Shown in pieces: positions 1 to 5,513 of a stretch of 8,098 bases of DNA (position 1 is the stretch's first letter; each line of letters opens with the position of its first letter). The notes under the pieces are model-generated. The model did no database searches. It was not told the DNA's origin and saw nothing but the letters and a program-made list of their open reading frames with translations. This stretch comes from Candidatus Heimdallarchaeota archaeon (GTDB taxonomy: Archaea; Asgardarchaeota; Heimdallarchaeia; Heimdallarchaeales; Heimdallarchaeaceae). The stretch covers positions 1 to 8,098 of the forward strand of contig DAOVRE010000061.1 in NCBI GenBank assembly GCA_030628305.1, in the 5' to 3' direction. The position numbers were made by a program, and so were the translations under genes.

Positions 1-57
1 ATTCATTATATAACACTTCCCCCAGCTGGTATAGGTATTTTAACATCATCTCTTTAG
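1..57 (+). CDS. C-terminal tail of an unidentified gene (partial)
   Basis: Frame 1 is open from the window edge to a TAG at 55-57 and reads IHYITLPPAGIGILTSSL. This looks like an ordinary protein tail with a Pro-Pro-Ala-Gly turn. Frame 2 stops at once; frame 3 stays open to about position 62 but has a less protein-like composition. If real, the gene runs convergent to the TPR gene, with a spacer of about 58 bp. The fragment is too short to identify, and it could be chance. Confidence 0.35.
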   Translation: MHYITLPPAGIGILTSSL

Positions 58-89
58 ATTAATTTAGTTTAAGAAATCAAACAATCTTA

Positions 90-110
90 TACACATGTCA
101 AAAATGTGTA
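90..110. terminator. Hairpin between convergent gene ends
   Basis: A perfect inverted repeat lies 5 bases beyond the TPR stop codon: arms TACACAT (90-96) and ATGTGTA (104-110) around a 7-base loop. The minus-strand loop is rich in T, but no strong T-run follows. It may help to end transcription of the TPR gene or of the convergent gene. A 7-bp AT-rich stem can also arise by chance in such DNA. Confidence 0.3.
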
Positions 111-115
111 GATAG

Positions 116-2245
116 CTAAATAAGATATTTGTTAACAAGTGATGATAATTTAACCCTAGTTTCTAAATCGATGTTTTTCTTATTTAGCACAAGATTATTC
201 AAATTATCTGTGATGTCAGAATCTGAGATGTAATCTAAGAATTGTGTAAATTTCTGTTTGGCTAAAAATGATTTACCCATAAAAACATAACAGAGGAATA
301 GTCCTTGAGATTTCGATAAAATACACATAAATTCACGGAACTTAATTCGAATTATAGATACATCAGTTTCTAATAGTTCTCTTCTTTCTAGAATCCTAGG
401 ATATAAATCTGAAAATTTGGTTTCCTCTAAAGATCTAGATGAGAATGAATCTGAAAATTCTATTCTCCCCTCATCATTAAAAATTATAAAGAAAATAGGT
501 TGTTCTTTTTCGATTATAACATCCGCGTAGTTAACCCATCTAGTCATCACTTTACTCAGAATCTCCTCAACGTGAGTTGTTTCAAAACGTTCTTCCAAAG
601 AAGGCAAGCGATCTGAAAGGTCATCCCAAACATCTAATTGTTCTAGAAGAACATCATATTCGTTAGAAATAAGTACCTCAAGTCGCTTCAATCCTTTTTC
701 ATTTGCTAGTTTTTGAGCTTCTTCAAGTATATTTAACGAATCTTCAACATTGAACTCTAATATAAATAATTTAGATTGTAAGAAATATAATTCTATTAAT
801 AATAAGAAGTTTTGATTACTTTCCGCTATATAGGAAAGATTCTTGATATTTTGTTTTAATTCTCCGATTAGTTTCATGTCTTTAGTATCTTTAAATTGTT
901 CAAGTAAGATATCACAAAGATAAAGATAGGATTTCTCTGTTGCTTTAAAGAACGAAATTTCATCGTTAATCACTTTTTCAAAAATCTCTTTAGCTTTTGG
1001 TTGATTCTCTTTATCATATCTTAGAAGAATAGCTTGACTAACTTCGAAGTAAATGGATATCCTCTTATTTGTATTTATCTCATTGAGTTTAGCTAGCTCA
1101 AACAAATATTCTTCAGCCTTTACGAAATTTCTTTGTTCAGTATAAAACGTAATGAGGTTAAAACAAGCCATCGCAACATGAATATTACATTCATATTTCT
1201 GTCTAAATTCTAAGCTTTTTTTACTATATTCTATTGCTTGATCCAATTCTCCTTTTTGATAAAAAGTTTCTCCGAGATAGCCGTAAGCATCTCCCAAAGT
1301 AAGAAATTGTTTTGAATCGTAAAATGCTTCCAGAACAAACTGATAGTTTTCTAGAGCTTCTGAAAGATTTCCATGGTAATAGTTTTTACACCCCCTGAGC
1401 AATTGTCTCCACCCCACATAAGAATCGCTACTTAATCCTTTCTCATAAAGAATAGCCAATTCTTCATATTTTGAGCTATTAATCATGTCTCCACTATGAA
1501 CATAAGCAAAACTCAAATGTATCATTGAATGCCATTTTCTATATTGGGAGGTAGATTCTTTTGCATATTCTATGTATTTAAGTCCATAATCTATTGCTAT
1601 TTTGAAAAATCCTTTTTCAGTATAAGCATACCTGAAGCAAGCAAAAGATCTCATTATTAGCTCTGTATAATTGAGCTTTTTAGCAAGTAAATACAATTCT
1701 TCAGACTTTTCTATAGATTTATCAGAGTCACCCATATACATCAATGACCAACACAAATCATTCAAAAATTCTGAATAGTAGAAATCTTCTTTGAAATCTC
1801 TTATTATGTTCAGTATAGTTTCCAAATAGTGGCTAAAAAGAGAGAATCTTACATTATACTTATATTGAAATTTTGTTTTTGCTTTCAACATAATAATACA
1901 ATTATGTCTTACTTCTTTTGATTGCTTTTTTAACAAGTTTTTTGTTATTATTTGTAATGTTTCAGGAATTTTAGAACTAGAATCCATTAATTCGATAATT
2001 TCTAACTCTATTGGTGGCACAATATCCTCTAGAAGTTGATTTGTCTCAGCTGTTATTTCAGCTCTGTCTCCAAAAAAATCAACTCTATCGATTAGAAGCA
2101 TTCGCAAGATTAATGTTTCAAGCTTTTGAAAAGGGGTTATTCTGTCATTCTCTTCAATTTCTTCTATTATGAGTGAAAACTTCTTGTGTTTTTCGCTAAT
2201 CAAGAGCTTCTTAGCTAACTGTAAATTAGATTGTAGAGAAGACAT
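116..2245 (-). CDS. TPR-repeat protein with C-terminal longin/roadblock-like domain
   Basis: Large, mostly helical protein of 709 residues from the ATG at 2245. The frame is open further up to a TTG at 2323, but an archaeal TATA box at 2291-2300 would put the transcript start near 2270. The ATG at 2254 or 2245 is therefore the likely start, and the longer form would lie upstream of its own promoter. No signal peptide is seen. Helical TPR-like pairs run from about residue 155 to 520; the clearest unit is around residues 316-350 (YGYLGETFYQKGELDQAIEY). Residues 1-110 are also helical and TPR-like. After the repeats, residues about 584-675 switch to alternating strands (FFIIFNDEGRIEF, then FMCILSKSQGLFLCYVF) followed by a helix. 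This pattern resembles the longin/roadblock-like domains at the end of many Asgard TPR proteins. TPRs bind proteins and longin/roadblock folds often contact small GTPases, so a scaffold or regulatory role is inferred. Partners are unknown. Confidence 0.85.
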   Translation of the reverse strand: MSSLQSNLQLAKKLLISEKHKKFSLIIEEIEENDRITPFQKLETLILRMLLIDRVDFFGDRAEITAETNQLLEDIVPPIELEIIELMDSSSKIPETLQIITKNLLKKQSKEVRHNCIIMLKAKTKFQYKYNVRFSLFSHYLETILNIIRDFKEDFYYSEFLNDLCWSLMYMGDSDKSIEKSEELYLLAKKLNYTELIMRSFACFRYAYTEKGFFKIAIDYGLKYIEYAKESTSQYRKWHSMIHLSFAYVHSGDMINSSKYEELAILYEKGLSSDSYVGWRQLLRGCKNYYHGNLSEALENYQFVLEAFYDSKQFLTLGDAYGYLGETFYQKGELDQAIEYSKKSLEFRQKYECNIHVAMACFNLITFYTEQRNFVKAEEYLFELAKLNEINTNKRISIYFEVSQAILLRYDKENQPKAKEIFEKVINDEISFFKATEKSYLYLCDILLEQFKDTKDMKLIGELKQNIKNLSYIAESNQNFLLLIELYFLQSKLFILEFNVEDSLNILEEAQKLANEKGLKRLEVLISNEYDVLLEQLDVWDDLSDRLPSLEERFETTHVEEILSKVMTRWVNYADVIIEKEQPIFFIIFNDEGRIEFSDSFSSRSLEETKFSDLYPRILERRELLETDVSIIRIKFREFMCILSKSQGLFLCYVFMGKSFLAKQKFTQFLDYISDSDITDNLNNLVLNKKNIDLETRVKLSSLVNKYLI

Positions 2246-2290
2246 TTGAAACATCCAGATTTGAGATTTAACACGTTGAATTACATTTTT

Positions 2291-2308
2291 GTATATAAAT
2301 TTCTTATG
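2291..2308 (-). promoter_or_regulatory. TATA box and BRE of the TPR gene
   Basis: Read on the minus strand the site is AAGAAATTTATATAC: a purine-rich BRE followed by a textbook archaeal TATA box. It is centred about 50 bases before the ATG at 2245, predicting a transcript start near 2270 and a short leader. It lies downstream of the NosD-like gene's T-runs, so the TPR gene is probably its own transcription unit. Confidence 0.6.
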
Positions 2309-2350
2309 CTTAGAAATCAGCAATTATATGAATCAAAGCTAATTGTTCAG

Positions 2351-2375
2351 AAAAATCAACAAAAAAAAGGAAAAA
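2351..2375 (-). terminator. T-rich terminator of the NosD-like gene
   Basis: Shortly after the TAG stop at 2389-2391 the minus strand shows three T-runs of 5, 8 and 5 bases, separated by CC and GTTGA. Runs of T in the coding strand with no required hairpin are the usual archaeal intrinsic terminator. The site separates the NosD-like gene from the TPR promoter 50 bases further on. Confidence 0.6.
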
Positions 2376-2388
2376 TGAAGGAATTGGA

Positions 2389-3720
2389 CTATTTCCTACT
2401 TCTTCTAATTACTAAAGTTAGTATAGAAATTGAGGTTAGGAAGAATACTAAACCAATCTTTTGTGAAAGTTCAGGGACTATAAGGGGGGTTCCTAGAGGA
2501 TAAGGGTCAACAGAACTGGCTGTTCCAGCAATGACATAATCTCCACCGTACCAGTTATTCCACCAATTTCCTTCGTTGGTAGTTGTATCATACCATACGT
2601 TGTTAGCTCCAGAATCACTTGCTTGCGAATTTCCAATATTATTATCTATGAAATGATTATGGTGGATAATTATATTAGAAGCACCAACATCAAGAGATAT
2701 ACCAAAGCTTGGGTGCTGTTGAATAGTATTGTAGGTTATATTAGTGTTAATTGTACTTTGCAATTCTAATCCAAAGATCTCACTTCCAATAAAGGAATTA
2801 TTTGAGATTTGAAGATTTTCACAATTAATAACAAGAAGGTTATTTTTTTCATTTGCTTCAAAGGTATTGTTAATTATATCTGCATAGGAGACAATATTCA
2901 TAAATATACCTGCAATTTCCCAATGTTGGAATTCAATCAAATCTACTGCTACGTTCTTCACTATGTTTTCTTTAACCAAAATTCTATCAGAATATGTTAT
3001 ATGAATCCCTGCGAAGGTAACACTATTTTCAATATTTATATAGTTCTCCGTAATATTAGTGTCTGAGCAATCATAAACAAATATTACTGAATAATCTTCG
3101 TCTTGATCGCTATGTTTAAGATAATTTCCAGGTTCTTCTGGGTTTGATTGAAGTTCGTTTTCAAAGTTGTTTTTGAATGTCAAGCTTGGAGGAACTGTTT
3201 TGTAAATATCATTGTTTTTTATTCTTGAATTAGTACAATTTTTCAGAATAATACCTGAAACATATGTTAAAGTATTATCCTCAATTACTGTACCTTTAGA
3301 ATCTTCAACATAAATGCCTCTACCTATTTGCATTAAATTGTTGTTAATTATCTTAGCAGTGCCATCTTTTACATTATCAATTAATATTCCAAACATTGTT
3401 GAACTAACTCCTAATCGGGAAATCTCGTTGTTTCTAATTTCAAAGTATTTTGTTGTGTTTGCGACAATAATTCCATATTCACCTTCCCCCACCTCAATAT
3501 CTTTACCTTGTATGATGTATGGATGTGTTTCATTTCCATATCCAGGATAGCTAGCAAAATCTGAATCATCGTCAATCAATATAATAGGATCAGCCTTTAT
3601 AGAGGGTAAAAGATCATTTTGAGAAAAAGAACTAGTGGGAGTAATCATATTACTAGGAAGAAGAAATAGCAGAATTAGTATAGAAAAAATAGTTATTGAT
3701 AGTATTTTATTATTTTTCAT
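2389..3720 (-). CDS. Secreted NosD-like parallel beta-helix protein with C-terminal membrane anchor
   Basis: 443 residues. The ATG at 3720 is chosen because AGGTGAT lies 3 bases before it and a signal peptide begins at once (MKNNKILSITIFSILILLFLLP). An 11-codon upstream extension would be non-hydrophobic and would include the ribosome-binding site. After the signal peptide comes the family entry motif (PGYGNETHPYIIQG, about residues 59-72). Rungs of a right-handed beta-helix follow over about 85-365, with repeated N-N/I-x-N turns such as IRNNEI, IINNNL, ISNNSF and ITYNTI. An acidic, Asn-rich stretch at about 182-212 interrupts the rungs and may be a loop or insertion. Near the end is the NVWYDTTTNEGNWWNNWYGG motif typical of NosD/periplasmic copper-binding-like repeats. 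A membrane helix at about 422-438 and a basic RRSRK tail complete it. The protein is probably an extracellular, membrane-anchored, possibly carbohydrate-active or adhesive protein. The NosD name reflects fold only; there is no nitrous-oxide reductase context. Confidence 0.85.
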   Translation of the reverse strand: MKNNKILSITIFSILILLFLLPSNMITPTSSFSQNDLLPSIKADPIILIDDDSDFASYPGYGNETHPYIIQGKDIEVGEGEYGIIVANTTKYFEIRNNEISRLGVSSTMFGILIDNVKDGTAKIINNNLMQIGRGIYVEDSKGTVIEDNTLTYVSGIILKNCTNSRIKNNDIYKTVPPSLTFKNNFENELQSNPEEPGNYLKHSDQDEDYSVIFVYDCSDTNITENYINIENSVTFAGIHITYSDRILVKENIVKNVAVDLIEFQHWEIAGIFMNIVSYADIINNTFEANEKNNLLVINCENLQISNNSFIGSEIFGLELQSTINTNITYNTIQQHPSFGISLDVGASNIIIHHNHFIDNNIGNSQASDSGANNVWYDTTTNEGNWWNNWYGGDYVIAGTASSVDPYPLGTPLIVPELSQKIGLVFFLTSISILTLVIRRSRK

Positions 3721-3723
3721 TTT

Positions 3724-3730
3724 ATCACCT
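3724..3730 (-). promoter_or_regulatory. Ribosome-binding site that fixes the NosD-like start
   Basis: AGGTGAT on the minus strand is a seven-base match to the complement of the archaeal 16S rRNA 3' end. It lies 3 bases before the ATG at 3720 and overlaps codons of the longer reading. This is the main reason to reject the start at 3753. It is the strongest ribosome-binding site in the window. Confidence 0.65.
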
Positions 3731-3775
3731 GAGAAATGTAACTTATTTGTCACACCTTATGTAATATGTTCGTCA

Positions 3776-3790
3776 CATATAAGTATTTTG
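3776..3790 (-). promoter_or_regulatory. TATA box of the NosD-like gene
   Basis: The minus strand reads CAAAATACTTATATG. ACTTATATG is a good archaeal TATA box about 60 bases before the ATG at 3720, predicting a leader of about 35 bases that contains the AGGTGAT site. The same core with nearly the same flank (ACTTATATGTGAC here, ACTTATATGTAAC at 4309-4321) precedes the neighbouring zinc-binding gene. Confidence 0.55.
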
Positions 3791-3807
3791 GAGAACAGTA
3801 GACTAAC

Positions 3808-3823
3808 AACAAAAATAAAAGGT
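3808..3823 (-). terminator. T-rich terminator of the putative zinc-binding gene
   Basis: Just after the TGA at 3828-3830 the minus strand reads CCTTTTATTTTTGTTG. This T-rich tract fits archaeal intrinsic termination and precedes the NosD-like promoter by about 25 bases. Confidence 0.4.
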
Positions 3824-3827
3824 TCAT

Positions 3828-4277
3828 TCATTTAGATTCTTCGGATATTGCTTCATAAACGTCTGTTTTGGTCGTTTTTGCTTCAACTTGTTTAACGATA
3901 ATTGTAGGTTTAGGTAGTTCTGCTATTCCGATCTCTTTTAGAATCGTATTGTGGTTCTTCTGGATTAAGAAGAATTTTCGTAGCTGAAACCATGAGGTCT
4001 TTACCAATAAAGGGACATCTTCAAATTCCAAAATGCAGGAATGATTAGCTGCTTCATCCTTAGTTTTTGTGTCTCTACCTAAAATAGTTCTGAGAATCAA
4101 ACCACATTTAAAACAATAACGCCATCTTGCAGGATGAACAAACAGCAGATTGTTTGTTTTAACATATGCTACAATACCTTTATCAAAAGGAATAGTCCAA
4201 AGCTCTTGAGCAAATTTTTTCGCTGTTTCCCGAATTTCAGATTTTTCTGAATCAAGTATATCTGGCAAGAGAATCAC
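3828..4277 (-). CDS. Hypothetical protein with a CXXC...HXC putative zinc site
   Basis: 149 residues; I do not recognise the family. The start is a GTG at 4277: a TATA box at 4313-4321 predicts transcription from about 4292, and no in-frame ATG lies nearby. Residues 1-30 look helical and charged (DSEKSEIRETAKKFAQELW). A strand-rich centre follows. It contains C55-F-K-C58 and H79-S-C81, which could form one CCHC zinc site with a 20-residue spacer; the intervening stretch is basic. Residues 90-115 look helical (SWFQLRKFFLIQKN), and the tail from about 122 is Lys/Thr/Glu-rich and probably disordered. There is no signal peptide or membrane segment, so it is probably cytosolic. It diverges from the methyltransferase gene across a 114-141 bp spacer. 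A nucleic-acid-binding or structural zinc role is possible but is only inference from the Cys/His spacing. Confidence 0.7.
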   Translation of the reverse strand: MILLPDILDSEKSEIRETAKKFAQELWTIPFDKGIVAYVKTNNLLFVHPARWRYCFKCGLILRTILGRDTKTKDEAANHSCILEFEDVPLLVKTSWFQLRKFFLIQKNHNTILKEIGIAELPKPTIIVKQVEAKTTKTDVYEAISEESK

Positions 4278-4312
4278 TCTTTTATTAGTTAATGGTGTAC
4301 TAGAACAAGTTA

Positions 4313-4327
4313 CATATAAGTTTTCTT
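4313..4327 (-). promoter_or_regulatory. TATA box of the putative zinc-binding gene
   Basis: On the minus strand, AAGAAAACTTATATG combines a purine-rich BRE and a TATA box about 40 bases before the GTG at 4277. The BRE is formed by the end of a tandem 14-bp repeat, so the repeat touches the TFB-binding position. Confidence 0.55.
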
Positions 4328-4348
4328 TTATCTGTTTTCTTTTATCTG
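4321..4348. repeat. Perfect 14-bp tandem duplication in the divergent promoter region
   Basis: TTTTCTTTTATCTG occurs twice, head to tail and without mismatch, at 4321-4334 and 4335-4348. It abuts the minus-strand TATA box at 4313-4321 and ends about 27 bases before the plus-strand TATA-like site at 4375. It could be a paired regulator site, since 14-bp spacing differs from one helical turn. It could equally be a recent slippage duplication of pyrimidine-rich DNA. Confidence 0.75.
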
Positions 4349-4374
4349 AAAAAACCTCTTATTGAATCCATTGG

Positions 4375-4385
4375 AATATATTTAA
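4375..4385 (+). promoter_or_regulatory. TATA-like box of the methyltransferase gene
   Basis: AATATATTTAA on the plus strand is a reasonable archaeal TATA box. Initiation about 25 bases downstream (near 4405) falls after the ATG at 4392 and before the ATG at 4419, which argues for the shorter protein. Confidence 0.5.
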
Positions 4386-4418
4386 GAAACTATGTTCAAC
4401 AAATGTTATTTGGTAAAA

Positions 4419-4955
4419 ATGTCACTTCATGATAGAATAGAATTTTGGTTTATTTCCTTTATGCACGATACCATGTACAGTCTTTTTATGAATGCGGAAA
4501 AACTTCTAATCCCCGCTGGTTTAAAAGAAGGGGATCATGTTCTTGAAGTAGGTTGTGGTCCAGGATTTTTCACCATACCATCTGCAGAAATTGTTGGAGA
4601 TAAAGGGTTCATATATGCTATAGATACCAATTCTTTTGCTATTAGAAAGATTGAGAAAAAAATCGCAAAAGCTGGTGTTGCTAATGTTAAAACTATGATT
4701 GTTGATGTAACTGAAACAACTTTAAAGGATTCCAGCATAGATATAGCTTTCTTCTTCGGCGTTATTCACTCATTACATAGTATCATTGATAGAGTTGTAT
4801 TAGAGATGCATAGAATCCTGAAGGATGAAGGGATAATTACTATCCAGAAGTCAGGAAAGTCTAAGGATTGTTTAGTAGACATCATAACACAGAATAATAA
4901 GTTCAAGTTCATAGAGGAAAAAAAGAGGATGTTAGTTTTTCAAAAAATGAAATGA
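4419..4955 (+). CDS. Class I SAM-dependent methyltransferase
   Basis: 178 residues from the ATG at 4419. An ATG at 4392 adds nine residues but lies only about 10 bases from the TATA box, while MSLHDRIEFW fits the usual family start and has GGT 5 bases before it. Motif I is clear at about 41-50 (VLEVGCGPGF), the SAM-binding glycine loop. Asp69 (YAID) is the expected acidic residue for the SAM ribose, and Asp96 (IVDV) the next loop. Motif post-II is IDIAFFFGVIHSLH at 107-120, followed by MHRILKDEGIITI at 130-142. The N-terminal helix HDTMYSLFMNAEKLL precedes the Rossmann fold. The protein consists of little beyond the core domain, so the substrate cannot be read; small molecules (UbiE-like or related) are as likely as any. 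It is soluble, has no partner gene in an operon, and diverges from the putative zinc-binding gene. Confidence 0.88.
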   Translation: MSLHDRIEFWFISFMHDTMYSLFMNAEKLLIPAGLKEGDHVLEVGCGPGFFTIPSAEIVGDKGFIYAIDTNSFAIRKIEKKIAKAGVANVKTMIVDVTETTLKDSSIDIAFFFGVIHSLHSIIDRVVLEMHRILKDEGIITIQKSGKSKDCLVDIITQNNKFKFIEEKKRMLVFQKMK

Positions 4956-4997
4956 AAAGAGAAAGTCAATTAGCTCAGTTTATTCTGGAATTATTTT

Positions 4998-5005
4998 AAA
5001 AAAAA
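4998..5005 (-). terminator. T8 terminator of the small surface-protein gene
   Basis: The minus strand carries eight consecutive T about ten bases after the TAA stop at 5016-5018. This fits an archaeal T-run terminator. The plus-strand methyltransferase ends only about 40 bp away on the other side, with weaker T-rich DNA (TTATTTT at 4991-4997). Confidence 0.5.
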
Positions 5006-5015
5006 GATTGAAGAA

Positions 5016-5309
5016 TTACTTCTTCCCAATTTTTCTACTTAACAACGTTATTGCTAAAACTGATACTGAAGTGATTGTCACGATTTCGATTACTCCAAAA
5101 CCTGCTTTATCAATTACAGGATCTTCTAATGTACCAACTGAAGGGTCATATGTTACTTCATCATCAAAATGCTCAAAGCTCAAGTAAGTTTGGACTGAAC
5201 CATCGCTTAAGGAAGAGACTGAACAATTAATTGTCTTGTATTCATAAGAATTGTTAATCAAGTATTGAGCTTGATTTGCATAAGCGAAGAATGCTTGGTA
5301 CATCTGCAC
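5016..5309 (-). CDS. Small C-terminally anchored surface protein, mature part (lacks in-frame signal peptide)
   Basis: 97 residues if read from the GTG at 5309, directly preceded in frame by a TAA at 5310-5312. The sequence begins MQMYQAFFAYANQAQYL, has two possible N-glycosylation sites (NNS, NCS) and an acidic middle (HFDDEVTYD). It ends with a hydrophobic helix (FGVIEIVTITSVSVLAITLL) and a basic SRKIGKK tail, the layout of an anchored extracellular protein. Such a protein needs a signal peptide. A good one is encoded immediately upstream but one base out of frame (5379-5302), and the two frames overlap over 5254-5309. The original product was probably about 119 residues. A one-base insertion in the genome or assembly, or less likely ribosomal frameshifting, would explain this. 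It may be a fresh pseudogene. The family is not recognised. Confidence 0.6.
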   Translation of the reverse strand: MQMYQAFFAYANQAQYLINNSYEYKTINCSVSSLSDGSVQTYLSFEHFDDEVTYDPSVGTLEDPVIDKAGFGVIEIVTITSVSVLAITLLSRKIGKK

Positions 5310-5379
5310 TTACTTGAGTAACTACAAGTAATGCTAGAAACGCTAATCCGATTGTTATTTTGATTGCTTTGTGTTTCAT
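5254..5379 (-). pseudogene. Signal-peptide frame of the split small surface protein
   Basis: From the ATG at 5379 the minus strand encodes MKHKAIKITIGLAFLALLVV followed by TQVSAD. This is a textbook signal peptide with a basic start, hydrophobic core and VSA-type cleavage site. It then runs for 15 unconvincing residues (VPSILRLCKSSSILD) to a TAA at 5254-5256. The downstream anchored mature region lies in the frame one base further on. A TATA-like CATTTAAAC at 5423-5431 sits at a fitting distance upstream of this ATG, which supports 5379 as the true gene start. The 41-residue product by itself is unlikely to be functional. Confidence 0.6.
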
Positions 5380-5422
5380 TTTTGCTCAACATTTCTTATT
5401 CTTCCCTTTTTGAATAGGCTCT

Positions 5423-5431
5423 CATTTAAAC
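5423..5431 (-). promoter_or_regulatory. Possible TATA box of the small surface-protein gene
   Basis: The minus strand reads GTTTAAATG here, about 48 bases before the ATG at 5379, which would give a leader of about 20 bases. TTTAAA is an acceptable archaeal TATA core, but such strings are frequent in this AT-rich spacer. The rest of the spacer 5380-5468 shows nothing else definite. Confidence 0.35.
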
Positions 5432-5468
5432 AATCAAAGTTTGATACTTTAGAAAAGTAAAGTTAGTG

Positions 5469-5513
5469 AAAATAAGAAAAAAAGAAAAGAAAAAATAACA
5501 TAATGTTATGTTA
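5469..5513 (-). terminator. Hairpin plus T-rich tract ending the CBM9/DOMON-like gene
   Basis: A perfect inverted repeat, TAACATAA (5496-5503) and TTATGTTA (5506-5513), spaced by two bases, overlaps the TAA stop at 5506-5508. On the minus strand it is followed directly by TTTTTTCTTTTCTTTTTTTC. A stem next to a T-tract resembles a bacterial-type intrinsic terminator, and the T-tract alone would suffice in archaea. Confidence 0.55.

Noticed and set aside
2246..2323. N-terminal extension of the TPR protein from a TTG
   Set aside because: The TATA box at 2291-2300 lies inside the extension, no ribosome-binding site precedes the TTG, and the added residues resemble no TPR-protein start.
2389..3720. 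Reading the NosD-like protein as a copper-insertion factor for nitrous-oxide reductase
   Set aside because: Only the beta-helix fold is shared; the C-terminal anchor differs and no nos genes are present.
3721..3753. 11-codon extension of the NosD-like protein
   Set aside because: It would contain the AGGTGAT ribosome-binding site and would place hydrophilic residues before a well-formed signal peptide.
3749..3777. Direct repeat GTCACA at 3749 and 3772, 23 bp apart, as an operator
   Set aside because: Six-base units with one copy overlapping the TATA flank are too short to distinguish from chance.
2246..3835. Four short plus-strand frames opposite the NosD-like gene and its flanks
   Set aside because: The predicted products are Ile/Phe/Cys-rich antisense readings with no ribosome-binding sites or recognisable domains.
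4392..4418. Nine-codon extension of the methyltransferase
   Set aside because: It begins about 10 bases after the TATA box, upstream of the predicted transcript start, and does not fit the family N-terminus.
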